Shown piece after piece: positions 1 through 5,857 of a stretch of 8,061 bases of DNA. Position numbers and translations under genes: made by a program. Each line of letters opens with the position of its first letter. Within the stretch, counting starts at the first letter, position 1. The notes below the pieces were generated by a model, which saw only the letters and a program-made list of their open reading frames with translations, made no database searches and was not told the origin of the DNA. The stretch is taken from positions 1-8,061 of the forward strand of contig DNIF01000018.1 in assembly GCA_003485715.1 (NCBI GenBank), written 5' to 3'. This stretch comes from Gammaproteobacteria bacterium. GTDB lineage: Bacteria > Pseudomonadota > Gammaproteobacteria > UBA7966.

Positions 1-475
1 CCACCACCTTCCAGTCGTCACCGACTCGGGTCATGCGATAGGTGATATCCATGGGCTGGGCGCCCTTCTGCACGATCTCGGTACGCACGGTGGTGGTCCG
101 ACCGTCCGGCTCCGGCGTCTCACTGAGGATGCGGATCGGCTGATCGGTGTACTCGAGCAAGGCCTTGGCGTAAGTCCGCACGAGCAACACGCGGAACTGC
201 TCGGTGAAGGCGTCCCGCTCGGGCTCGGTGGCCACTCGCCAGTTGCGGCCGAGCACCCAGGCCGACATGCGGCGGAAGTCGAACTTGGGCACGACCAGTT
301 CTTCAACCAACCGGAAGAGGGCGCCGGAATCCTGGTGGATGCGGGTGCGGTCGGCGTTGATGCGGTCGATGATTCGATTTGCCGTGACCTGAACGACCTC
401 CGAGGCCGTGGTCGCAGCGACCGTGGGGCTCAAGGCGAGCAGGCACAGGGCCAGCCAGTTACGAAATGAAACCAT
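1..475 (-). CDS. mlaC: MlaC, periplasmic phospholipid-binding protein (3' end outside window)
   Basis: MlaC is the soluble periplasmic carrier that shuttles phospholipids between the outer-membrane MlaA complex and the inner-membrane MlaFEDB transporter. The 158 visible codons begin with a signal peptide (basic MVSFRNW, hydrophobic LALCLLAL, likely cleavage after TVAA). They continue into the MlaC/Ttg2D (Tol_Tol_Ttg2) fold, with the family-like stretches VVPKFDFRRMSAWVLGRNW and FRVLLVRTYAKALLEY and the later DWKVV. The reading frame is still open at base 1, so the C-terminal part is missing. The ATG at 475 is preceded by GAGG seven bases upstream, and no other start is needed. It is the last visible gene of mlaFEDC, 66 bases after mlaD. 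The identification rests on these motifs and on operon order. Confidence 0.93.
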   Translation of the reverse strand, partial: MVSFRNWLALCLLALSPTVAATTASEVVQVTANRIIDRINADRTRIHQDSGALFRLVEELVVPKFDFRRMSAWVLGRNWRVATEPERDAFTEQFRVLLVRTYAKALLEYTDQPIRILSETPEPDGRTTTVRTEIVQKGAQPMDITYRMTRVGDDWKVV

Positions 476-541
476 GGACAGACCTCAGTGGAATTCGGGG
501 TGTTGCAGCAGGGATGGTTCAGAGGCTGCGGGGCAAACGGT

Positions 542-1006
542 TTACTCGTCGCCCGCCGCCTTGCCCATCATGAATTGGCCGATGAGCTGCTCGAGCACGA
601 GCGCGGGCTGCGTGATTGTAATCGTGTCGCCCTCGGCAAGAAACGTCTCCTCGCCGCCGGGATCCAGGGCGACATACTGCTCTCCCAGCATGCCGGAGGT
701 GAAGATCTGGGCTGAGGTGTCGAGCGGGATCCGGTCGAAGCGACGGTCTATGCGCATCACGACCACGGCATCGAAGGTCTCGGGGTCAACGTAGATGTTG
801 GCCACCTGACCCACCGCCACCCCTGACATCTTCACGGCCGCCCGGGGTTTCAACTGGCCGATGTTGTCGAAGCGCGCCAGCAGTCGGTAGCCATCCCGCC
901 CGACGGTGGTGCCGAGGTCGGAGACCTGCAGGGCGAGGATGAGCAAGGCACCGAGGCCCAGGGCCACGAAGATACCGACGGCGAGTTCCAGGTTGCGTTG
1001 CTTCAT
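542..1006 (-). CDS. mlaD: MlaD, MCE-domain subunit of the Mla transporter
   Basis: MlaD is the MCE-domain protein that forms a hexameric ring on the periplasmic face of the MlaFEDB complex and passes lipid between MlaE and MlaC. The 154 residues comprise a short cytoplasmic start, one membrane helix (about 8-27, ending LLILALQV), then the MCE domain (about 39-118) with LLARFDNIGQLKPRAAVKM, GVAVGQV and SGMLGEQYVALDPGG. The C-terminal helix ALVLEQLIGQFMMGK matches the family's ring-closing segment. It is shorter than the E. coli protein (183 residues) because it lacks the long polar tail after that helix. The ATG at 1006 has GGAG about six bases upstream, inside a potential hairpin listed separately. 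Stop is TAA. The gap to mlaE is 64 bases. Confidence 0.96.
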   Translation of the reverse strand: MKQRNLELAVGIFVALGLGALLILALQVSDLGTTVGRDGYRLLARFDNIGQLKPRAAVKMSGVAVGQVANIYVDPETFDAVVVMRIDRRFDRIPLDTSAQIFTSGMLGEQYVALDPGGEETFLAEGDTITITQPALVLEQLIGQFMMGKAAGDE

Positions 1007-1027
1007 GGTGCGCTCCGTGGCGCACGG
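1007..1027 (-). promoter_or_regulatory. mlaD ribosome binding site inside two alternative hairpins
   Basis: Read on the minus strand, GTGCGC and GCGCAC form a perfect six-base inverted repeat around CACGGA, ending one base before the mlaD ATG and holding the GGA of the GGAG ribosome site in the loop. An overlapping, mutually exclusive stem, CCGTG-CGC-CACGG, would pair the two G bases of that site. The repeats are visible; any control of MlaD translation is inference. Confidence 0.35.
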
Positions 1028-1070
1028 CCGGTCCGCTCGCCCGCAGTACGGGCAGGACGGCCGCGTGCGT

Positions 1071-1847
1071 TCAGTCGAACATCAGGGCGGTGAGGAGGAA
1101 ATCCAGTGCGAGGATGGCGAGCGAGGCGTGCACCACGGTGCGCGTGGTCGAGCGGCTGATGCCCTCGGAGGTCGGCACCGTATCGTAGCCTTCGAACACG
1201 GCAATCCAGGTGACGGCCACCCCGAAGACCATACTCTTGATGAGTCCGTTCGCGACATCGTGACGCAGGCTGACGGTCGTCTCGATATGGGCCCAGTAGG
1301 AACCGTCGTCCACGCCGAGCAGGCCCACGCCCACGAACCAGCCGCCCCACACGCCGACGGTGTTGAAGATCGACGCCAGCAGCGGCACCGCGATGATCCC
1401 GCCAAGCAGGCGCGGAGCGACCACGCGATGCAGCGGGTCCACGGCCATCATTTCCATGGCAGCGAGTTGCTCGGTGGCCTTCATCAGGCCGATCTCCGCC
1501 GTGAGCGCCGACCCCGCGCGGCCGGCGAAGAGCAGGGCCGAGACGACCGGCCCGAGTTCCCGCACCAGGGATAGCGCCACCACCACGCCGAGCTGTTCCT
1601 CGGCGCCGAATCCGACCAGCGTGTTGTAGCCCTGGAGACCCAGGACCATGCCGACGAACAACCCGGAGACGCTGATGATCACCAGCGACAGCACGCCGGT
1701 CGCGTAGACCTGCTGCAGCACGAGTCGTGGGCGGGTGAGCACTTCGCCCATGCCGCGCCAGGTGTAGAAAAACAGCAGGGCGGACCGGCCGAGGGACTCA
1801 AAGGCGCCAATGCCCGAGCGGCCCAGATCACGCAGAGTTTCGATCAT
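1071..1847 (-). CDS. mlaE: MlaE, permease of the Mla phospholipid transporter
   Basis: MlaE is the multi-pass inner-membrane permease of MlaFEDB. The 258-residue product (E. coli MlaE has 260) carries the family hallmarks LLFAGRAGSALTAEIGLMKA, EQLAAMEMMAVDP and EGISRSTTRTVVHASLA. It also shows several hydrophobic segments (VLSLVIISVSGLFVGMVLG, VVSALLF, IAVPLLASIF, AILALDFLLTALMF). I chose the ATG at 1847 (MIETLRDLGRSG) because it matches the usual MlaE N terminus. The frame stays open upstream to an ATG at 1970, but the extra 41 residues are Arg/Pro-rich and unlike MlaE. No Shine-Dalgarno sequence precedes 1847. Instead the ATG overlaps by ATGA the stop of a short upstream frame, which suggests coupled translation. 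The gene lies between mlaF and mlaD. Confidence 0.97.
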   Translation of the reverse strand: MIETLRDLGRSGIGAFESLGRSALLFFYTWRGMGEVLTRPRLVLQQVYATGVLSLVIISVSGLFVGMVLGLQGYNTLVGFGAEEQLGVVVALSLVRELGPVVSALLFAGRAGSALTAEIGLMKATEQLAAMEMMAVDPLHRVVAPRLLGGIIAVPLLASIFNTVGVWGGWFVGVGLLGVDDGSYWAHIETTVSLRHDVANGLIKSMVFGVAVTWIAVFEGYDTVPTSEGISRSTTRTVVHASLAILALDFLLTALMFD

Positions 1848-1960
1848 GCGGGTAGCTGCCCGAGCAGGGAGAGGGAGGCGCGGGGGCTGGTGGTCAGCCC
1901 TGCGGCTGCGGATATCGGCCCGGAGACGGCGGCAGGCATGGCTGGCGAAGTGGCGCTCAT
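1844..1960 (-). CDS. Possible 38-residue coupling peptide between mlaF and mlaE
   Basis: A short frame starts at an ATG overlapping the mlaF stop (ATGA, 1957-1960) and ends in a TGA overlapping the mlaE start (ATGA, 1844-1847), so it fills the 109-base gap between the two genes exactly. The predicted product begins MSATSPAMPAAV and is rich in Ala, Ser, Pro, Gly and Leu. It has no motif and no clear membrane segment. The double overlap is visible. A role as a leader that carries ribosomes to mlaE, which lacks its own ribosome binding site, is inference. It could equally be chance, since a stop-free 38-codon frame is common in GC-rich DNA. Confidence 0.3.
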   Translation of the reverse strand: MSATSPAMPAAVSGPISAAAGLTTSPRASLSLLGQLPA

Positions 1961-2802
1961 GCCTCGGCAACGCCCAACAGATCGGCAGCTATGGATGGGC
2001 CGCCGTAGTGGAAGGGCACCGGGCCGTCTGGCTCGGCGTTCATGAACTGGCGGGCCCAGGCCGAGCCCTGACGCAGTTCTTCGGGCGTGCCGCAGGCGGC
2101 GACGTGTCCGCGATCCAGCAGGTAGATGTAGTCGGCGATGCTCGCCGTTTCGTGGATGTCGTGCGAGACGACCACCGTGGTGAGGCCGAGGACATCATTC
2201 AGCAGCCGGATGAGGCGGAGCAGGACGCCCATCGAGATCGGGTCCTGGCCGGTGAAGGGCTCGTCGTAGAGCATGATCGTGGGGTCGAGGGCGATGGCTC
2301 GGGCGAGCGCCACCCGCCGCCCCATGCCTCCCGACAACTGCGACGGCATGAGGGCGTGCGCACCGCGCAGGCCCACGGCCTCGAGCTTCATCAGCACGAG
2401 GTCGCGGATGAGTTCCTCGGGCAGGCGTGTGTGCTCTCGCAGCGGAAAGGCCACGTTGTCGAACACCGAAAGGTCCGTGAACAGGGCGCCGCTTTGAAAG
2501 AGCATGCCGATGGAGCGGCGCACCCGCATGAGTCCGGCCCGCGACATGCCGACAAGGGAGTGCCCCAGCACCTCCACGCTGCCTGCTTCCGGTCGGACGG
2601 AACCGCCAATGACGCCAAGCAATGTGGTCTTGCCACAGCCGCTTGGTCCCATGATGGCCGTGACCTTGCCTCGTGGGATGTGGACGTCCACGCCTTCGAA
2701 GATGACCCGCTCGCCACGGCGGAAGGTCACGCCCTGGATTCGGACGGCGGCTTCGAGGGCAGACAGCGCGGGGGGGAGATTTCGATCAACCACTGTGGAC
2801 AT
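1957..2802 (-). CDS. mlaF: MlaF, ATP-binding subunit of the Mla phospholipid transporter
   Basis: MlaF is the cytoplasmic ATPase of the MlaFEDB complex. The 281-residue product has Walker A GPSGCGKT (about 52-59), Q-loop in MLFQSGALFTD (about 100-110), signature LSGGM (156-160), Walker B IMLYDEP (about 176-182) and H-loop VVSHD (about 211-215). FTGQDPISMGVL and the C-terminal DGPVPFHY...ADLL are typical of MlaF rather than of general ABC ATPases. The ATG at 2802 gives a protein slightly longer than E. coli MlaF (269). An ATG-less upstream extension of 34 codons to 2904 is open but polar and unlikely. No ribosome binding site is visible before 2802, and a candidate promoter ends only nine bases upstream. 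It is the first gene of mlaFEDC. Confidence 0.97.
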   Translation of the reverse strand: MSTVVDRNLPPALSALEAAVRIQGVTFRRGERVIFEGVDVHIPRGKVTAIMGPSGCGKTTLLGVIGGSVRPEAGSVEVLGHSLVGMSRAGLMRVRRSIGMLFQSGALFTDLSVFDNVAFPLREHTRLPEELIRDLVLMKLEAVGLRGAHALMPSQLSGGMGRRVALARAIALDPTIMLYDEPFTGQDPISMGVLLRLIRLLNDVLGLTTVVVSHDIHETASIADYIYLLDRGHVAACGTPEELRQGSAWARQFMNAEPDGPVPFHYGGPSIAADLLGVAEA

Positions 2803-3050
2803 GACGGGTGGATTCTCATTGTCCGTCTCGGTGCCGTCAACGCGTAGCCGGCGAACACCCAAACGAAAGACATCAGGTCGGGCTCCACGGACGCGCCGGG
2901 TCACGCCTCCGACAGCGCCATGCGGGCGGCCACGGTTATCCCGGGCGGTGTTTCAGGAGGTAGTCTTGGCACAGGGATCGTCGCCACCTGCGCTCGCCGG
3001 AGCGCCGTCAAACGCCCGCTGCGGCGGGGCAAGCCCGGGAGAACAGAGCC
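2803..3050. other. Divergent intergenic region between mlaF and the DUF4399 gene
   Basis: These 248 bases separate the minus-strand mla operon from the plus-strand DUF4399 gene and must hold the promoters of both. Beyond the candidate mlaF promoter, I see an AGGAGGT with no convincing start codon (2955-2961) and no clear hexamer pair for the plus-strand gene. No conserved-looking protein frame is present. Confidence 0.6.
2812..2840 (-). promoter_or_regulatory. Candidate sigma-70 promoter of mlaF
   Basis: On the minus strand TTGACG (2840-2835) and GAGAAT (2817-2812) are separated by 17 bases and match four or five of six positions of each sigma-70 hexamer consensus. Transcription would start only a few bases before the mlaF ATG at 2802, giving a nearly leaderless message. 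That fits the missing ribosome binding site but is unusual for this kind of gene. An undetected promoter further upstream is possible. Confidence 0.3.
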
Positions 3051-3524
3051 ATGCATCCACGACCAATCCCCGCCCGACCCGCACGCGATCTACGCCCCTG
3101 CATCCTGGCCGCCGTGTCTCTCCTCTTCGGTCAGGCCGGCGCGACCTTCGCAGCGAATGCAACCGAGGCGGTGGTGCCCGCACCGGCCCCCGAGCTGTAT
3201 TTCATCAGCCCCCGCAACGGGGATCGCCTGCCGAGCCCGGTGATCGTGCGCTTCGGACTGCGCCACATGGGCGTGGCACCGGCTGGCGTCGAGTTCCCGG
3301 GAACCGGGCACCATCACCTGATCATCAACGCCCCGTTGCCGCCCCTCGCTGCGCCGATCCCGGCGGACGACCACCACCGACATTTCGGCAAAGGCCAGAC
3401 GGAGACCGAGATTTCCCTGCCACCGGGACGTCACACCCTGCAGCTACTGCTGGGAGACCACCTGCACCGTCCGCACGCGCAGCCGGTTTTTTCGGAGGTG
3501 ATCACCATCGAGGTCACGGAGTAG
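3051..3524 (+). CDS. Secreted DUF4399 family protein
   Basis: This is a 157-residue exported protein of unknown function, recognised as the DUF4399 family. It has a basic, proline-rich N terminus followed by a hydrophobic segment (ILAAVSLLFGQAGATFAA), which together look like a signal peptide with cleavage near residue 35. The DUF4399 domain follows, with LYFISPRNGDRL, GMAPAGV-like MGVAPAGV (73-80), PGTGHHHLIIN (83-93), HHRHFGKGQTET (108-119) and HTLQLLLGDHLHRPH (128-142). Three histidine clusters (HHH, HH.H and H.H..H) are spaced through the domain and suggest metal binding, which is inference. The ATG at 3051 has GGGAGA about nine bases upstream. It is the only plus-strand gene, transcribed divergently from mla and convergent with the sigma operon; no functional link is apparent. 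Confidence 0.9.
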   Translation: MHPRPIPARPARDLRPCILAAVSLLFGQAGATFAANATEAVVPAPAPELYFISPRNGDRLPSPVIVRFGLRHMGVAPAGVEFPGTGHHHLIINAPLPPLAAPIPADDHHRHFGKGQTETEISLPPGRHTLQLLLGDHLHRPHAQPVFSEVITIEVTE

Positions 3525-3554
3525 TGGGGCGGAACGCCGCTTGACGCGCCGGCT

Positions 3555-3581
3555 GGGTTCCCGGCTGTCGCGGCGGAACCC
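3555..3581. terminator. Hairpin between convergent genes, possible bidirectional terminator
   Basis: GGGTTCC (3555-3561) and GGAACCC (3575-3581) form a perfect seven-base stem with a 13-base loop in the 61-base gap between two convergent stop codons. Position favours a shared terminator, but neither strand has a T-run after the stem, so it is not a classical Rho-independent site. Confidence 0.35.
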
Positions 3582-3585
3582 CCAA

Positions 3586-4350
3586 TCACGGGGCCTCGTC
3601 CTGATCGGATCGCTCCATCGGAGCGGGTAACGCCTGCCGCTTCGATGATCGGTCGCGGAAGCGTTCGCGCCAGGCCGCGCGTTCCTCGGGTGGCAAATTG
3701 CGCAGGCGTTCGCGCCAGGCCGCGCGTTCCTCGGGTGACAAATTGCGCAGGCGTTCGCGCCAGGCCGCGCGCTCCTCGGGTGGCAAGTCGCGGAAGCGTT
3801 CGCGCCAGGCCGCGCGTTCCTCGGGTGGCAGTTGCTGGAAGCGACGGAAGCCCTCGCGCAGCGCAGCACGTTGCTCCGGTGGCAGTCCTTCGAAGTTCTG
3901 GAGGCGGTCGATCAGTCGAGCGCGCTCCTCGGACGGCATTTGTCGGAACCGGTTCAGATGTTCGAGCACACGGGCCTGCCGATCCGGGGGCAACGACCGC
4001 CAGCGCGCGAGGCCATCCTGAAGCCACTGCCGCTCGGTGTCGGTCAGCCGGTCTCCATCGCCAACATTGGGAAGCGGCTCCCTCGGCACGGCGCTTGTGT
4101 GCCCGGTCGGGTCGGGTGCCGGGAGGCCGGGCTCTTCCGCCTGCGCGGTCAGGGCCAGGCCGCAGAGCGCGAACAGTGCCCCGGCCCATCGCCGGGTGGA
4201 CCGGCTGGCGGGTGCTCGGCCGGGTGTCCGTGGATTGCCGCATGTTCCGAGTGCGGGCGAAGACCCGTGCGGATTCGGGCGCAGGTGCCGCGACCATGGG
4301 CGGAGGGAAGCGAGCCTCGACCTTCGTGTGCCCGTGCCAGAGGCTTCCAT
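3586..4350 (-). CDS. DUF3106-like exported repeat protein
   Basis: This is a 254-residue protein of unknown function resembling DUF3106. A hydrophobic segment at about 55-70 (WAGALFALCGLALTAQA, then EE) looks like a signal peptide. After a Pro/Gly-rich stretch come charged, probably helical repeats: four near-identical 15-residue units of type LPPEERAAWRERFRD, preceded by at least three degenerate ones (LPPDRQ, MPSEER, LPPEQR). The tail is polar. I chose the ATG at 4350 because GGTGA lies four bases upstream, overlapping the preceding gene's stop. However, it puts an odd 53-residue Arg/Pro-rich stretch before the signal peptide and no later ATG, GTG or TTG is in frame. Last gene of the sigma-factor operon. 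It may be a periplasmic partner or output of that system; this is inferred from context. Confidence 0.8.
   Translation of the reverse strand: MEASGTGTRRSRLASLRPWSRHLRPNPHGSSPALGTCGNPRTPGRAPASRSTRRWAGALFALCGLALTAQAEEPGLPAPDPTGHTSAVPREPLPNVGDGDRLTDTERQWLQDGLARWRSLPPDRQARVLEHLNRFRQMPSEERARLIDRLQNFEGLPPEQRAALREGFRRFQQLPPEERAAWRERFRDLPPEERAAWRERLRNLSPEERAAWRERLRNLPPEERAAWRERFRDRSSKRQALPAPMERSDQDEAP
3661..3840. repeat. Four tandem 45-bp repeats inside the DUF3106-like gene
   Basis: Four direct copies start at 3661, 3706, 3751 and 3796, each beginning GCGTTCGCGCCAGGCCGCGC on the plus strand and differing at only a few positions. Each encodes one 15-residue LPPEERAAWRER-type unit. A more diverged unit follows at 3841. 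Because 45 is a multiple of three, copy gain or loss would keep the frame. Confidence 0.95.
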
Positions 4351-4354
4351 GGAT

Positions 4355-4864
4355 TCACCCGGCCCCGTCGCCGATGTCCGATTCGAGCATGAGGGTCTCC
4401 AGTGGGTGAGTCGTGAGCCAGGCATGAAACTCCAGTTCCTCGATGATCTGCGGATCCTCCGGACCCTCGGTTGCGACGAGCGCGGCGACGAGCAGGGCCT
4501 CCTCGGGCGATAGTCCGGCGGTGGTGAGCGCCGGTTCCTGGGGCGGCTGAGCGCGCAACAGGAGCAGCAGTGTCAGGCCCATGACCGCGGCACAGGCGGC
4601 GGCGAGCCGTCCCGATCTGTGGATCCCGCCTCGCCGCGGCGCTGAAATCCTTCCCAGGGCCGTCGCACGGGATCGTGCGAGGCATGACGCAACGCCTGCG
4701 GGTAGCGTCTTCGCCGCAGTGCGCAGGCACCGACGCGTGGCGGACTCGAAGGCGTTCAACCCCTCCGGCACTGGCTCGTCGCCAAGCAGTGGGTCATCGC
4801 CACGGTGAAACCGCGATCGCAGGGGCGCCCGCGTAGGCCCGTGGTTGTCGGTCGTCCACTTCAT
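4355..4864 (-). CDS. Single-pass membrane protein, probable anti-sigma factor (DUF3619-like)
   Basis: This 169-residue protein has a charged N-terminal part of about 86 residues, one strong membrane helix (about 87-103, LAAACAAVMGLTLLLLL) and a 60-residue acidic C-terminal part. The segment FESATRRCLRTAAKTLPAGVA followed by ARSRATAL resembles the start of DUF3619 proteins, which commonly sit next to such sigma factors. The end EELEFHAWLTTHP also fits. The topology, cytoplasmic N terminus and outward C terminus, is that of a membrane-bound anti-sigma factor. The ATG at 4864 overlaps the sigma stop by ATGA, implying coupled and balanced synthesis, as expected for a sigma/anti-sigma pair. No zinc-binding ZAS (HxxxCxxC) motif is seen. 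The role is inferred from topology and context; the family match is by eye. Confidence 0.75.
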   Translation of the reverse strand: MKWTTDNHGPTRAPLRSRFHRGDDPLLGDEPVPEGLNAFESATRRCLRTAAKTLPAGVASCLARSRATALGRISAPRRGGIHRSGRLAAACAAVMGLTLLLLLRAQPPQEPALTTAGLSPEEALLVAALVATEGPEDPQIIEELEFHAWLTTHPLETLMLESDIGDGAG

Positions 4865-5496
4865 GGCCAGTGGCCCTCGAGTTCGGCGCGCAACCGTTGC
4901 ACGGCGCGCGCGTAGTGGGTCTTCACGCTGCCATCGGAAATACCAAGCGCCCGGGCCGTGGTGCTGACGTCGAGGCCCTCGACGTTGCGCAGCCAGAAGC
5001 ACTGCTGCTGGCGCATGGGCAAGGCACGTAACGCCCGAACCAGGACGGCGAGAGAACGGGTACCCTGGAGTCGTTCGAGCGGTCCGGAGCCGTCGGCCAC
5101 GCCTTCGATCCAGTCATCACAGGGCTCCTCGGGAGTCGCGCGGCCTTTTCCACCGAACCACACCAGTACCTGCTCGCGGACTCTCCGTCGCCGGTGCCAG
5201 TCCCGGCAGGCATTGGCGAGGATGCGGAAAAATATGGCGGGCCACTCACCCGGTGGGCGTTCCGCATAACGCTCCGCGAGTCTGAGCATGGCTTCCTGAA
5301 CCAGGTCCAGGGACTCCTCGCGGCGACCGGTGGTGAGTTGTGCCATGCGGAAGGCGCGTCCCTCGACACTCGCGAGAAAGGCCCCGACCGACCCATGCGT
5401 GACGACCGACGCGGGCTCTGCGATGGCCGACGTGGGCTCTGCGGCCACCGAGGTGTACCGCGCGTCGGTAAGCAGCGGGGCATCGAGACCATCCAT
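4861..5496 (-). CDS. ECF-type RNA polymerase sigma-70 factor
   Basis: This product directs RNA polymerase to a dedicated set of promoters. The 211 residues (from ATG 5496) show sigma region 2 at about 38-105, with SLDLVQEAMLRLAERY and WPAIFFRILANACRDWHRRRR. After a linker comes region 4 at about 150-206, with LRALPMRQQQCFWLRNVEGL and the helix-turn-helix VSTTARALGISDGSVKTHYA. Regions 1.1 and 3 are absent, which defines the ECF class. The start is uncertain: no Shine-Dalgarno sequence precedes 5496, and an in-frame TTG at 5538 is also possible. The first 37 residues are poorly structured. It lies 56 bases after the small repeat-protein gene and overlaps the next gene by four bases. It is probably held inactive by that membrane protein. 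Confidence 0.93.
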   Translation of the reverse strand: MDGLDAPLLTDARYTSVAAEPTSAIAEPASVVTHGSVGAFLASVEGRAFRMAQLTTGRREESLDLVQEAMLRLAERYAERPPGEWPAIFFRILANACRDWHRRRRVREQVLVWFGGKGRATPEEPCDDWIEGVADGSGPLERLQGTRSLAVLVRALRALPMRQQQCFWLRNVEGLDVSTTARALGISDGSVKTHYARAVQRLRAELEGHWP

Positions 5497-5552
5497 CGGG
5501 TGCAACCGTGGCAGGCGAGCGCTGGGTCGTCGGTGCAAAGGTTGGTTCGGCT

Positions 5553-5795
5553 TCAGCGGGGGTGCCGTTCCTGTGCCCGCCCGGAACGACGATCAAGGCG
5601 GTCGGCGGCACGGTCCTGCCGATGTTCGGCACGTGTATCGCGGCGTTCGTGGGCCGTGTCGGCGCGTTCGCTGCGATGTTCGGCACGTGTATCGCGGCGT
5701 TCGTGGGCCGTCTCGGCGCGTGCATCCTCCGCGGCATTGGCCGCCAACGGCAGCAGCAGGGCACATGAGAGACAGATGGTACGCAGACGATGCAT
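5553..5795 (-). CDS. Small exported protein with charged 18-residue repeats
   Basis: I do not recognise this 80-residue protein. It has a clear signal peptide (MHRLRTICLSCALLLPLAANA, then AEDARAE). The mature part of about 58 residues consists almost only of Arg, Glu, Asp, His, Ala and Thr. It contains two near-identical 18-residue units with core TAHERRDTRAEHR and ends in a weaker third unit (RAADRLDRRSGR). It is likely helical and may bind metal ions or other charged ligands; that is inference. The ATG at 5795 has GGAG about seven bases upstream. It is the first gene before the ECF sigma factor, behind a candidate ECF promoter, so it is probably part of that regulon. The signal peptide, the ribosome site and the repeat kept in frame argue it is real. 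Confidence 0.75.
   Translation of the reverse strand: MHRLRTICLSCALLLPLAANAAEDARAETAHERRDTRAEHRSERADTAHERRDTRAEHRQDRAADRLDRRSGRAQERHPR
5621..5728. repeat. Two tandem 54-bp repeats in the small exported protein gene
   Basis: Direct copies start at 5621 and 5675. Over their first 47 bases they differ at one position, then diverge. Each encodes an 18-residue TAHERRDTRAEHR-type unit, and the period keeps the reading frame. Confidence 0.93.
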
Positions 5796-5814
5796 GAGTG
5801 ACTCCGGTGGCTGT

Positions 5815-5857
5815 CGGCGGAACCGATTCCCGCCGCTCCCTCAATCAACGCGGGAGC
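5815..5857. promoter_or_regulatory. Two hairpins in the leader of the sigma operon
   Basis: GCTCCC (5835-5840) and GGGAGC (5852-5857) form a six-base stem with an 11-base loop. Next to it, CGGCGGAA (5815-5822) can pair with TTCCCGCCG (5827-5835), with one bulged base and a four-base loop. They share base 5835, so they compete slightly. On the minus strand they lie between the candidate promoter and the small repeat-protein gene. The first might also end the L,D-transpeptidase transcript, although no T-run follows. Confidence 0.3.

Noticed and set aside
2955..2968. A perfect AGGAGGT followed by a TTG on the plus strand.
   Set aside because: The frame it would open runs out of frame through the DUF4399 gene and has no recognisable protein; the gene's own ATG at 3051 has a better context.
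2966..2981. TGGCAC resembling a sigma-54 -24 element upstream of the DUF4399 gene.
   Set aside because: The -12 element (TTGC at the fixed distance) is missing; the sequence there is TCGT.
2504..3544. A 346-codon plus-strand open frame covering the end of mlaF, the spacer and the DUF4399 gene.
   Set aside because: It is antisense to MlaF and out of frame with the DUF4399 gene, has an Arg/Pro/Ser-rich product without motifs, and is the kind of open frame expected in GC-rich coding DNA.
3645..4409. Plus-strand and alternative minus-strand frames across the 45-bp repeats that also encode repeated peptides.
   Set aside because: Any frame through a tandem repeat with a period divisible by three gives repeated peptides; only the chosen frame has a signal peptide and DUF3106-like units.
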